A stretch of DNA of 64,000 nucleotides from Flavobacterium alvei. Its GTDB lineage: Bacteria > Bacteroidota > Bacteroidia > Flavobacteriales > Flavobacteriaceae. A program made the position numbers and the translations under genes. This document shows, piece after piece, positions 37,379 through 45,797 of this stretch. The stretch is from contig NZ_PQVG01000004.1 in NCBI RefSeq assembly GCF_002920895.1, forward strand, positions 248,001 to 312,000, read 5' to 3'. The first letter of the stretch is position 1, and the number at the start of each line of letters is the position of its first letter. The notes under the pieces are model-generated. The model was not told the DNA's origin. It worked only from the letters and a program-made list of their open reading frames with translations, and did no database searches.

Positions 37379-37798
37379 CTACTGTTCCACGTGAAACATA
37401 GCGATTTTTTCGTCTTCTTTAGTGCGCATCAAAAGAGCATCCGCTTCCGTTTTGTCTTTGTATCCACAGTAATGTAATATCCCGTGAACCATAACACGCT
37501 TCAATTCTTCTTCAAAAGAAACATTGAAATCAATAGCGTTGTCTTTTACTCTTTCAACAGAAATAAACATATCGCCACTTATTTCATTCCCCATCGTATA
37601 ATCAAAACTAATGATGTCAGTAAGGGTGTCGTGGCTTAAATGCTCCAAGTTGATTTTGTGTAAATAGTCGTCATCGCAGAAGATGTAATTTATCTCGCCT
37701 TCTGTTTTATTTTCGGATGTGATTGCTTTGGAAATCCAATTAGCAATAGCTTCTTCGTTGTCTAAAACGAACTCGGTTTCGTAATTAAAGTCGATCAT
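37379..37798 (-). CDS. ybeY: Endoribonuclease YbeY, rRNA maturation factor
   Basis: 139 residues. The metal site motif reads HGILHYCGYKDKTEAD, giving the first two histidines of H-x3-H-x5-H; the usual third His (GYDH) appears as GYKD. Bacteroidetes members may commonly look like this, but I cannot confirm it here. INLEHLSHDTLTDIISFDY and ISGDMFISVERV are further YbeY signatures. YbeY processes the 16S rRNA 3' end and aids ribosome quality control. The start codon overlaps the DUF4175 stop by four bases (ATGA). A parS site encodes its last residues. Confidence 0.93.
   Translation of the reverse strand: MIDFNYETEFVLDNEEAIANWISKAITSENKTEGEINYIFCDDDYLHKINLEHLSHDTLTDIISFDYTMGNEISGDMFISVERVKDNAIDFNVSFEEELKRVMVHGILHYCGYKDKTEADALLMRTKEDEKIAMFHVEQ
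37383..37398. other. parS centromere site overlapping the ybeY 3' end
   Basis: TGTTCCACGTGAAACA is identical to the Bacillus subtilis consensus parS. It is embedded in ybeY, where on the minus strand it encodes the final residues FHVEQ just before the stop. Confidence 0.85.
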
Positions 37799-40700
37799 TT
37801 TTTATTGAAATATTCTTGAACTCTTTGATTAAAATTCGTGCGCAAAGGTAGGGATTGTCTATTTAAAATCTCTACAGAGTTTAAATAATCTAACAAAGCC
37901 GATGGCAAGGGTTTCGATTGGTTTGTAAATTCCTTTTTATTCGTTTCCGCTTGGCGTTTGTTTTCTTGTCCTTGTTGCTGAATGGCGGTGTTTAGTTTCA
38001 GTAATTCTTGTTTTACATTAAGGATGCGTTGCAGGTTTTCATTCTTAAAACCTTTGTTTAATAATTGCTTTTCTATCTGCTTCATTTGATCCAAAGCATT
38101 CTGTCCGTTACCGCCAAGACCACGTTTGTTCAACTCATTTTGCAAGGCTTCACGCAATTGTTTTTGTTCTTTGTAAATTTCCATAATGGCTTGCGCATCG
38201 CCTTCGCCATCTTCTCCGTTCTCGCCTTCCGAACCACTACCTTTTCCTGATTTTCCTTTTTCACCCTTTTCGCCTTGCTTGCCCTGACCGGGTTTGTCGC
38301 CTGGACTCTGCCCTTTCTTCATTCCCTCTTTCATTTTCTCGGCAAGTCCTTCTTGTTTCTTGATAATATCTGGCAATTGCATTCCGTCGCCGTCGCCTTT
38401 TTTTGGTTTGCCTGCACCCATACTTCCCGACAATTGCATTTGCATATTGTTTAAAGCATCGGATAAAAAGTCCGCTAATTTGTTTGCCGAAGCCACCGTA
38501 TATTGCTGATGCGAAACTCCTTTTGCAATTTGAGCATCGGCTAAAGTCTCTAATGATTTGTCTAAATTATAAAGTGCATTACCCACTTCCTTGGTTATAT
38601 TTTCTTCAATTTTAGGGTTGCGCAAAGACATCGCAAACAAACTATCATCCACGTGTTTGAACTGTAATTTCAAATCTTGTTGGTTTTTTAATGCTTTATT
38701 AAACGCAGGATAACCTACTTTATAGCCTTTGAATTTGCCCATCAAATCTTCTTGCGAAAAAGAGAAAGCCAAAAGATTATCCAGAATCTGACGCAACATT
38801 GAAATGTCTTCTTCGAGTTCTTCTTTCTCTCCGCTTTCCATTTCCTGTTCCATTTTTTGGGACATTTGCTTCATCTTTTTGGCAGCACTTTTCTGTTTTG
38901 GCTTGGCAGATGACTTACTGTTTTTCTGTAATTCATCCGAAGCTTTTTTCAAATCTTCATCAATGCTTTTTTCCTGTGCAGGATCATCTAGAATGTACAA
39001 CGGTTTTTTTAATTCCTTATTTTCATTATCCAAGTCTTTTAAATCTTCCTGAATTTTATCGAATTCTTTGTTGATTTCGTCTTGGTTTTCTTTAGTGTTT
39101 TCTTTTTCTCTGTTTGACAAATCTTCTTGCTTGTCGGCGAGTTTGTCCAATTTATCTTTTAGTTGTTCAGCTTTTTTCTGAACATAATATTTCTTGGTTA
39201 GCTCCACCAACTGCTCCAAACTCTTGGTTTGATTTTTGGCCGTTTGTTTGAACTTATCCATTTTCTCCATCAAGTCTTCTTGCTTGATTTTGTCGTTCAA
39301 CTCTTTTAACTCATCTAAAAGTTTCTTATTTTTCTCTAAATCCTTATCGACGTTTTCTAACCTTTTTTGCAATTCTTCTTTAAACTCGTCTTTCTTTCCG
39401 GTTTTGGATTTATCTAAATTGTCTTTCATTTTTTCGGCAAAATCCTTCATCATTTTATCCTGCTGATGCTGACGCTTGATAAAATCATTAATTTTTTGCT
39501 GATCTTTAAATTCGAGATTGTCTTTTTCTTTTCCTGCTTTTTGCAATTTATCCATTTCAGAAATTTGCTTGTCTTGGTTTTTTAATGATTTTTCTAAACC
39601 ATTAATACTTTCATTTTGTTGTTGAAAATCCTGATCTTCTTTCTCTTCATCCGTAGCAATTCGATTCGAGAAAACAGAAGATTTAGTCTTTTTGAAATTA
39701 TGAATAGCATCGTTATCAAAAACCTCAAAATAGTATTCATACGACACTCCCTGCTCTACAGGAAGCGAACTTGGAAAAGCAAAAACAAACTGATCATACA
39801 GATTCGACTTAACTGCAATTGTTCCACGTTTGGCCGATTCTGGTTTGTTTTTAGGATAATAAACTATCTGAAGTTTAGACAATCCATAATCATCTGAAAT
39901 TTGCCCTAAAACATAGCTTTTATCCACTTTTAAACTATCGGGAGCGTTGTTGACATTGATGGTCGGAAATTGATCTTTGATAACTGAAATCTGATAATTC
40001 AGTTTTTCATAGTTTTTTACTTTAGAATTTGAAGTCAGGATTTGATATTCTGTATTTTCAACGATTTGCTTTGATAAAGAAAAATTGTTTTCAGTTTTAG
40101 CAAATGAAGCATTGGAAGAAGCATTTTTCCATACCACATTTTGAGTTGCCAAAGCATTAATTCTCCAAGTTACACGAGTTCCTTCGGGAAGAATGGCATT
40201 TCCATTTCCTTTGATAATTTCTGGCTTTTTGTTTAGATAAGCAGGGAAATTTAAAAGCATTTCGAAATTAGCAATCGATGGAACGCTCACCACATTCAAT
40301 TCATAATCGGATGAAGAAATGGTATTCGCCTCCACGTGGAACAAAATATTGGAAGACGGTTTTTCAATTCGGTATTGAAATTCTCCCGGCTTGGTTGATT
40401 CCATAAAATAACTTTCGTCGCCAATAAAAATCATTGCATTTTCAGGAACAATTTTCCCTTGAGTTTTGATGCGAACGATGAAATCTTGATTTTGTTCCGT
40501 TTGTAAATTACTATTCAATAACACAAATTCAAAAGGAGCTGGTGGCAAAAATTGTTCACGGAAATGCACTACCCTATTCAAACTTTGAGAGATGATTGTA
40601 CTGTTTCCCGAAACAAAGAAGAAAGCAAAAAACAAAATAGGCAAAATCGCCAAAGGCAAATATTTTCTGTTCGTATTAAAATTAATGGCATTACCAAAAT

Positions 40701-41115
40701 GAATTGGTTTTAGTGCGTTGGCTTTTTGTTCTATTGAAGCCAATAATAATTCCGATTGATTTTGGTCATTTGATAATTGGAGGAAATTCGTCAATTTATC
40801 ATTTACTTCCGTGAAATGATTTCCAATGATAGCGGATGCTTCTTTGTAATCAATTCCTTTTTGAAGCTTGAACAATTTGAAAATGGGAAACAAAATAAAC
40901 CCGAACAAAAGGAAAAACTCAACACCTATAAATGTCCAAAACAAAAGGGTTCTTCCCACAGGCTTTAACCAAAGAAAATATTCTACAAAAACGGTAAACA
41001 GGAAATACAGTAATCCTAACCCAATAAAGAAAATCATTCCCCGAATGAGTTCGTTGGTGTAAAACTTCCTGATGAAAAGTTCCAGCTTTTGATAAATGAA
41101 ATTTGATTGCTCCAA
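37795..41115 (-). CDS. DUF4175 membrane protein with long coiled coils
   Basis: 1106 residues. There are three hydrophobic segments near the N-terminus (about residues 24-45, 55-78 and 152-168), then beta-rich periplasmic domains to about 470. A very long Lys/Glu-rich coiled coil follows (about 490-780, e.g. KDLEKNKKLLDELKELNDKIKQED), with a Gly/Lys low-complexity stretch near 930-970 (GKQGEKGEKGKSGKG) and another coiled coil. This matches the DUF4175 family of Bacteroidetes, whose role is unknown; envelope organisation is a guess. It is translationally coupled to ybeY through a four-base overlap. Confidence 0.83.
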   Translation of the reverse strand: MEQSNFIYQKLELFIRKFYTNELIRGMIFFIGLGLLYFLFTVFVEYFLWLKPVGRTLLFWTFIGVEFFLLFGFILFPIFKLFKLQKGIDYKEASAIIGNHFTEVNDKLTNFLQLSNDQNQSELLLASIEQKANALKPIHFGNAINFNTNRKYLPLAILPILFFAFFFVSGNSTIISQSLNRVVHFREQFLPPAPFEFVLLNSNLQTEQNQDFIVRIKTQGKIVPENAMIFIGDESYFMESTKPGEFQYRIEKPSSNILFHVEANTISSSDYELNVVSVPSIANFEMLLNFPAYLNKKPEIIKGNGNAILPEGTRVTWRINALATQNVVWKNASSNASFAKTENNFSLSKQIVENTEYQILTSNSKVKNYEKLNYQISVIKDQFPTINVNNAPDSLKVDKSYVLGQISDDYGLSKLQIVYYPKNKPESAKRGTIAVKSNLYDQFVFAFPSSLPVEQGVSYEYYFEVFDNDAIHNFKKTKSSVFSNRIATDEEKEDQDFQQQNESINGLEKSLKNQDKQISEMDKLQKAGKEKDNLEFKDQQKINDFIKRQHQQDKMMKDFAEKMKDNLDKSKTGKKDEFKEELQKRLENVDKDLEKNKKLLDELKELNDKIKQEDLMEKMDKFKQTAKNQTKSLEQLVELTKKYYVQKKAEQLKDKLDKLADKQEDLSNREKENTKENQDEINKEFDKIQEDLKDLDNENKELKKPLYILDDPAQEKSIDEDLKKASDELQKNSKSSAKPKQKSAAKKMKQMSQKMEQEMESGEKEELEEDISMLRQILDNLLAFSFSQEDLMGKFKGYKVGYPAFNKALKNQQDLKLQFKHVDDSLFAMSLRNPKIEENITKEVGNALYNLDKSLETLADAQIAKGVSHQQYTVASANKLADFLSDALNNMQMQLSGSMGAGKPKKGDGDGMQLPDIIKKQEGLAEKMKEGMKKGQSPGDKPGQGKQGEKGEKGKSGKGSGSEGENGEDGEGDAQAIMEIYKEQKQLREALQNELNKRGLGGNGQNALDQMKQIEKQLLNKGFKNENLQRILNVKQELLKLNTAIQQQGQENKRQAETNKKEFTNQSKPLPSALLDYLNSVEILNRQSLPLRTNFNQRVQEYFNKK

Positions 41116-41253
41116 AATGTGTGACTTGTTTTTATAACCGATAAAAGTAACTATTTTTCAATTCTGTTTCAGTTAAAAATTAATTAAAGGTAAATTCATC
41201 GACTAATTCTCTAAAAACTTCCCTCTTCCCTCTTCTGACTTCCAACTTCTAAT

Positions 41254-41261
41254 TATCTTTG
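41254..41261 (+). promoter_or_regulatory. -7 element of gltX
   Basis: TATCTTTG matches TAnnTTTG. The leader would be about 15 nt before the ATG at 41280. The -33 region is weak. Confidence 0.45.
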
Positions 41262-41279
41262 CACCAAAATTTATAAAAA

Positions 41280-42782
41280 ATGTCAAGACCAATTCGTGTG
41301 CGTTTTGCACCAAGTCCAACAGGACCTTTACATATTGGCGGTGTACGTACTGCCCTATTCAATTATTTGTTTGCCAAAAAAACCAAGGGTGTTTTCTTTC
41401 TTCGAATTGAAGATACCGATCAAACTCGTTTTGTACCCGGTGCCGAAGCCTATATTATGGAAGCTTTGGAATGGTTGGGAATTGCGCCAGACGAAACCAT
41501 CGGGAAAAACGAAAAATTTGGTCCTTACAGACAAAGCGATCGTAAGGATTTGTACGTACAATATGCGCAACAATTAATTGATTCGGATTGGGCATATTAT
41601 GCTTTTGATACTCCAGAATCCTTGGATTTTCATAGAAAACAACACGAAGCCGAAGGAAAAACATTTATTTACAACCATCACAATCGAGAGAAATTAGATA
41701 CTTCCTTGGTAATTTCTGCTGAGGAAACAGCCAAAAGAATTGCCAATGGCGAACATTATGTAATCCGTTTTAAAACTCCTGTCGATGAAACTTTGCATTT
41801 AAAAGACATTATTCGTGGCGAAGTAAAATTTGAAACCAATCTTTTGGACGACAAAGTTTTGTTCAAAAGTGACGGAATGCCAACCTATCATTTGGCCAAT
41901 ATTGTGGATGACTATTTAATGGAAACTACTCACGTAATTCGTGGCGAAGAATGGTTGCCGTCAATGCCTTTGCACGTTTTATTATACAAAGCATTTGAAT
42001 GGGAGGCTCCAGAATTTGCTCATTTGCCTTTGATATTAAAACCAGTTGGAAACGGAAAATTATCCAAACGTGACGGTGATAAATTAGGTTTTCCTGTATT
42101 TCCATTGGAATGGAAAACAGAAGAAGGCGTTTCATCAGGTTATAGAGAAAAAGGATTTTTCCCTGAAACCGTGGTCAACTTCTTGGCTTTATTGGGTTGG
42201 AATGACGGAACGGAACAAGAATTGTTTTCGTTGGAAGAATTAGTGGAGAAATTTGATTTAAGTAGAGTTCACAAAGCAGGAGCTAAATTTGATCCCGAAA
42301 AAAACAAATGGTTCAATCATCAGTATTTAATCAAACAAAATGATGCCGATTTGGCGAAAAGCTTCGCTTCTATTTTAGAAGAAAAAGGCATCTCGACTGC
42401 GCTCGATTTGACAAAAATAGTTTCTCTAATTAAAGAAAGAGCACATTTCGTTTCGGAATTTTGGGATTTGAGCGATTACTTTTTTCAAGCACCAATTACT
42501 TATGACGAAAAAGCGAGAAAGAATTGGAAAGAGGAAACGCCTGCATTAATGCAAGAATTGATTTCGGTATTGGAAGAAATAAGTGATTTTACATCTCTAA
42601 ATATTGAAACCATCGTCAAAGACTGGATGACCAAAAACGAAATTGGAATGGGAAAAGTAATGCAGCCGTTTCGTTTGAGTCTAGTTGGTGCCCTAAAAGG
42701 TCCTCACCTATTTGACATCGTGGAACTCATTGGAAAAGAAGAAACAATTCAAAGAATTGAGAAAGCAATAGCTACTTTATAA
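41280..42782 (+). CDS. gltX: Glutamate--tRNA ligase
   Basis: 500 residues, typical GluRS. RVRFAPSPTGPLHIGGVRTALFNYLFAK carries the HIGH motif, and KLSKRDGDKLG the KMSKS-class loop near residue 260. The anticodon-binding cage fills the C-terminal third. It charges tRNA-Glu. Because glnS is also present in this window, the organism charges tRNA-Gln directly and GltX need not mischarge it. It has its own promoter and terminator. Confidence 0.97.
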   Translation: MSRPIRVRFAPSPTGPLHIGGVRTALFNYLFAKKTKGVFFLRIEDTDQTRFVPGAEAYIMEALEWLGIAPDETIGKNEKFGPYRQSDRKDLYVQYAQQLIDSDWAYYAFDTPESLDFHRKQHEAEGKTFIYNHHNREKLDTSLVISAEETAKRIANGEHYVIRFKTPVDETLHLKDIIRGEVKFETNLLDDKVLFKSDGMPTYHLANIVDDYLMETTHVIRGEEWLPSMPLHVLLYKAFEWEAPEFAHLPLILKPVGNGKLSKRDGDKLGFPVFPLEWKTEEGVSSGYREKGFFPETVVNFLALLGWNDGTEQELFSLEELVEKFDLSRVHKAGAKFDPEKNKWFNHQYLIKQNDADLAKSFASILEEKGISTALDLTKIVSLIKERAHFVSEFWDLSDYFFQAPITYDEKARKNWKEETPALMQELISVLEEISDFTSLNIETIVKDWMTKNEIGMGKVMQPFRLSLVGALKGPHLFDIVELIGKEETIQRIEKAIATL

Positions 42783-42793
42783 AACTAAAAAAG

Positions 42794-42817
42794 CTCCCAA
42801 ATTTGGGAGTTTTTTTT
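42794..42817 (+). terminator. gltX terminator
   Basis: The perfect palindrome CTCCCAAA/TTTGGGAG (42794-42809) is followed by eight T. Its T run overlaps the stop codon of the convergent barrel gene. Confidence 0.85.
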
Positions 42818-43454
42818 ATAAATAAATAATCAAATTGCCATTCAATATTCCGGGATTTCCTTTAAAACTATAACCCAGGTTCTTGTTATTCAAATTACCG
42901 AGCATATTATTTACGCCATATTGATAGGAAACATTGAAACGAACGTGGCGAACACCGGCTGTAACTCCAATAGTTGGATAAAAATTAAATTGTGAAATAT
43001 CCACAATGTCTTTGGCCAACAAAGTAGTTCCAGAAATGATGTTGTTTTCTTTGCCTTTCTCTACATTTAACTTTCCGTTAATTTGAACTAAAGGACCTAT
43101 TTCTACACTGAGATGATTTTCGACAATTTTATAACTAAACAGAAACGATATTTGTACAGAAGATAATTTATAATTGGTGTCTTCTGTTATAAAACCACTG
43201 TTCGTACTAACCGAAAAATTGTTCTCACTGAACTGCATTGCATAAAGTGCATCCCAATTGTCATAGTAATTTCCACGCATAGAAAGTCCGCCGTTCCAAC
43301 CTGTTCCGGGTTTGGTTTGAAAATTATTGGTGTTTAAAGTAAACTGATTGACACCAAAACTTATTCCGATTCGATTAGAATCTCTATACTCATATTGAGA
43401 AAAACAAATCGTCGAAATCAAGGTTAAAACAGAAGTAAGAAAAATCTTTTTCAT
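42816..43454 (-). CDS. Outer-membrane beta-barrel protein, PorT-like
   Basis: 212 residues from the ATG at 43454 (MKKIFLTSVLTLISTICFSQ, a signal peptide); the frame reaches eight codons further upstream without a better start. The mature part has regular amphipathic strands (RIGISFGVNQFTLN, VQISFLFSYKIVENHLSVEIGPLVQING, VRFNVSYQYGVNNML) and a terminal aromatic/hydrophobic strand (GNLIIYL). It fits the small outer-membrane beta-barrel (PorT/OMP_b-brl) families. No specific role is visible. It is convergent with gltX. Confidence 0.75.
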   Translation of the reverse strand: MKKIFLTSVLTLISTICFSQYEYRDSNRIGISFGVNQFTLNTNNFQTKPGTGWNGGLSMRGNYYDNWDALYAMQFSENNFSVSTNSGFITEDTNYKLSSVQISFLFSYKIVENHLSVEIGPLVQINGKLNVEKGKENNIISGTTLLAKDIVDISQFNFYPTIGVTAGVRHVRFNVSYQYGVNNMLGNLNNKNLGYSFKGNPGILNGNLIIYL

Positions 43455-43475
43455 AAATATTGAATTATTCAAAGA

Positions 43476-43483
43476 CAAACCTA
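43476..43483 (-). promoter_or_regulatory. -7 element of the PorT-like gene
   Basis: Minus-strand TAGGTTTG matches TAnnTTTG, about 22 bases before the ATG at 43454. It supports that start rather than the upstream extension. The -33 box is unclear. Confidence 0.4.
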
Positions 43484-43530
43484 AAGTTTTTTTGTAATTT
43501 AACGGTATTTTTTAACCTAAATTATATTCT

Positions 43531-44514
43531 ATGAGTCCTGTATTAATTATTATTTTAGTCTTTGCACTATTTATTTTCTTCTCGAGTTTTTTTACCGTCA
43601 AACAACAAACCGCAGTTGTTATAGAACGATTTGGTAAGTTTATTGGCATTCGACAATCGGGTTTGCAACTCAAATTGCCTGTAATTGATAAAGTGGCTGG
43701 GCGTGTAAATCTTAAAATTCAACAGCTAGATGTTATTATTGAAACACAAACCAAGGATAATGTGTTTGTAAAAATGAAAGTATCTGTACAATTCAAAGTA
43801 ATTCCAGAACACGTTTACGAAGCATTTTATAAATTGGAATATCCACACGATCAAATTACGGCTTATGTTTTTGATGTGGTTCGAGCCGAAGTACCAAAAT
43901 TGATACTTGACGATGTGTTTATCCGAAAAGATGATATTGCCATTGCTGTAAAAAGAGAATTGAACGAAGCAATGACTACTTATGGATACGACATTATCAA
44001 TACGTTGGTTACCGATATTGACCCCGATATTCAAGTAAAAAACGCTATGAATCGCATCAATGCTGCCGAGAGAGAAAAAACAGCAGCAATGTTTGAGTCC
44101 GAAGCGCAAAGAATTAGAATTGTGGCTAAAGCCAAAGCCGAAGCCGAAAGTAAAAAATTGCAAGGTCAAGGTATTGCCGATCAACGTAGAGAAATTGCCC
44201 GTGGATTGGTTGAAAGTGTAGAAGTTTTGAACAATGTGGGCATCAATTCGCAAGAAGCATCAGCATTGATTGTAATCACGCAACATTATGATACACTGCA
44301 AGCCATTGGCGCTGATACGAATTCGAATTTGATTTTATTGCCCAATTCTCCACAAGCCGCCAGCGATATGCTCAACGGTATGGTGACTAGTTTTACAGCT
44401 TCGAATATTATTGGAGAACAAATGAAAAAACAACCCAAACGAGAAAAATCTAAAAATCACACCTCGACAGATTACAATCCGTCAGATACTTCAAATCCAG
44501 CTGAACCAGCTTAA
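43531..44514 (+). CDS. SPFH/Band 7 (stomatin-like) membrane protein
   Basis: 327 residues. One N-terminal transmembrane segment (VLIIILVFALFIFFSSFF) is followed by the SPFH core: TAVVIERFGKFIGIRQSGLQLKLP, MKVSVQFKV, RAEVPKLILDDVFIRKDDIA and a helical tail AEREKTAAMFESEAQRIRIVAKAKAEAESKK. These proteins form large oligomers in the inner membrane (QmcA/stomatin type) and scaffold proteases or lipid domains. No NfeD-like partner gene is adjacent. The C-terminal ~25 residues are Pro/Ser/Thr-rich and low complexity. Confidence 0.9.
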   Translation: MSPVLIIILVFALFIFFSSFFTVKQQTAVVIERFGKFIGIRQSGLQLKLPVIDKVAGRVNLKIQQLDVIIETQTKDNVFVKMKVSVQFKVIPEHVYEAFYKLEYPHDQITAYVFDVVRAEVPKLILDDVFIRKDDIAIAVKRELNEAMTTYGYDIINTLVTDIDPDIQVKNAMNRINAAEREKTAAMFESEAQRIRIVAKAKAEAESKKLQGQGIADQRREIARGLVESVEVLNNVGINSQEASALIVITQHYDTLQAIGADTNSNLILLPNSPQAASDMLNGMVTSFTASNIIGEQMKKQPKREKSKNHTSTDYNPSDTSNPAEPA

Positions 44515-44536
44515 AAACAACGTGTTTTTAAATGAA

Positions 44537-44561
44537 AAAAGAGGCTTAATGGCCTCTTTTT
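44537..44561 (+). terminator. Bidirectional terminator after the SPFH gene
   Basis: The stem AAAAGAGGC (44537-44545) pairs with GCCTCTTTT (44552-44560), with A and T runs outside. The hairpin contains the stop codon and last codons of the convergent 84-aa gene. Confidence 0.75.
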
Positions 44562-44800
44562 CTTTTTGTTATCCAATTGATTAAAATTGGAATGGCAATA
44601 TTAATTATAGTTCCGATATTGTTAGAAACAATTGATTTATAATCACCTAAAAAACTCTTTACTATGTTTTTGGGTAATAAACTTTCTTTTGTCTTTTCGA
44701 CGTTTAAAACGACTCTTTTCAAGTTGAGTTCTCTTTCTATTTTCAAGATTTTTAATTCCAACTCAATTTGTGCGTAGGATGAATATTTTTTGTTTTCCAT
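44546..44800 (-). CDS. Small protein of the holin-like/YtxH cluster
   Basis: 84 residues. The N-terminal half is a charged helix (SSYAQIELELKILKIERELNLKRV). A single hydrophobic segment sits near the C-terminus (IGTIINIAIPILINWI) and ends with a basic tail. It is the last gene of a three-gene minus-strand cluster seen widely in Flavobacteriia (YtxH protein, DUF1469 holin-like protein, this one). The stop lies inside the shared terminator hairpin. No enzymatic motif; function unknown, perhaps membrane stress. Confidence 0.65.
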   Translation of the reverse strand: MENKKYSSYAQIELELKILKIERELNLKRVVLNVEKTKESLLPKNIVKSFLGDYKSIVSNNIGTIINIAIPILINWITKRKRGH

Positions 44801-44803
44801 ACT

Positions 44804-45154
44804 TTAGTCGTTAAAAAAGATTTCTGAAAATTTCTCCAAGATGGGTCCTTCCACCATTTTATCTTTAATTAAAAATAAAAGTCCTGAGAAAACTAAATAA
44901 ATTCCACCTACTATTAAAAATCCTAAGGCATAACTATCCAAGGCATTCCCGATTGCGATGGCTCCTGCTATAGAACAAAACAACAAAACCATCATCAAAG
45001 CAATGGCAATTAAAACAAACTTAAAAATCATCGTGGTAGATTTCATTGCCACCTTAAAACCCCATAACTTATAATAAGCTATACTGTTTTCGATATAAGC
45101 TTGCGCTTCTTTTTGAATGTCTTCGGTATGTTCTTTTAGTTCTTCAAAAGCCAT
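44804..45154 (-). CDS. Phage-holin-like membrane protein (DUF1469/YqjE type)
   Basis: 116 residues with two hydrophobic segments (about 43-67 and 74-94) after a charged amphipathic N-terminus (EELKEHTEDIQKEAQAYIENSIAYYKL). This matches the Phage_holin_3_6 / YqjE family. In most bacteria these are chromosomal membrane proteins, not phage lysis genes, and no prophage genes surround it. It is three bases from the downstream gene and 19 from the upstream YtxH gene, so it sits in an operon. Confidence 0.75.
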   Translation of the reverse strand: MAFEELKEHTEDIQKEAQAYIENSIAYYKLWGFKVAMKSTTMIFKFVLIAIALMMVLLFCSIAGAIAIGNALDSYALGFLIVGGIYLVFSGLLFLIKDKMVEGPILEKFSEIFFND

Positions 45155-45173
45155 AAATTAGTGTTTAAGAAAA

Positions 45174-45524
45174 TTAATTTTCGTGATTAGCTAATTGTTT
45201 TTTTTGAAGTTTGGCGTTTTGTTCTTTCAAATCGGCTAATTTAGTTTCCAAAAAAGAAATAACGTCTTCAGTTTTATAACTCATATTCGAAACCATTTCT
45301 TCGTAAGTTTCTTCCATATTGTGTTTTGATCCTTCAAACTTTTTTCTCAATTGATGCGTTACATCTTCAAATTTATGTTTTAAATTGTCTTTAGCTTCAT
45401 CAAAACCATCTTTAATTTTTTCTCTGGTTTTCGAACCTTTATCTGGAGCAAATAAAATTCCAACTCCTGCTCCAATCGCTGCACCTAATAAAAGTGCCAA
45501 TACTGAATTTGTGTTATTTGACAT
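45174..45524 (-). CDS. YtxH domain protein
   Basis: 116 residues. A Gly/Ala-rich N-terminal hydrophobic stretch ([33 protein letters not shown]) is the YtxH signature. It is followed by a long amphipathic coiled-coil tail ([25 protein letters not shown]...). YtxH proteins are general-stress membrane proteins of unknown mechanism. It is the first gene of the three-gene envelope cluster; upstream lies a 272-bp AT-rich gap without a clear promoter match. Confidence 0.78.
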   Translation of the reverse strand: MSNNTNSVLALLLGAAIGAGVGILFAPDKGSKTREKIKDGFDEAKDNLKHKFEDVTHQLRKKFEGSKHNMEETYEEMVSNMSYKTEDVISFLETKLADLKEQNAKLQKKQLANHEN

Positions 45525-45765
45525 CGTTTTTAGAATTTAAATTAATACTGTCCTAAAGTTAATCTATTTATTAACACAGCAATGTTAACAAGCCGTTAAA
45601 TTGAACTAAAACTTAAAATAAAGCGTTTTTTTGAATCAACTTTTCATTAACAACTACAAAGATGTAAAACTAAAATAATTGCTTTAAAATTAATTTATGA
45701 AAGTTAATTTTAATCAATTAAATTGATATAATTTTAAAAATCTATCAGAAAAATAAATAATAAAA

Positions 45766-45789
45766 AAAAGCGCTTCTAAAAGCGCTTTT
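45766..45789 (-). terminator. glnS terminator
   Basis: The 10-bp stem AAAAGCGCTT (45766-45775) pairs with AAGCGCTTTT (45780-45789) across a short loop. On the minus strand it ends in a T run just after the glnS stop. Confidence 0.8.
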
Positions 45790-45797
45790 GATAGTTT

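Noticed and set aside
38649-38656. A CCACGTGT core within the DUF4175 gene.
   Set aside because: Only the central CACGTG matches parS; the flanks do not.
38799-39466. Several plus-strand open frames rich in Ser/Phe opposite the DUF4175 coiled coil.
   Set aside because: Reverse reading of Lys/Glu-rich coiled-coil codons; no promoter, start context or family.
40328-40343. A further CACGTG site resembling parS within the DUF4175 gene.
   Set aside because: GCCTCCACGTGGAACA matches only one half of the palindrome well (three mismatches), and it is coding. Too weak to list as a parS site.
44804-45154. A phage-holin-like protein as a sign of a prophage.
   Set aside because: The family is chromosomal in most bacteria and no phage structural, lysis or integrase genes are nearby.
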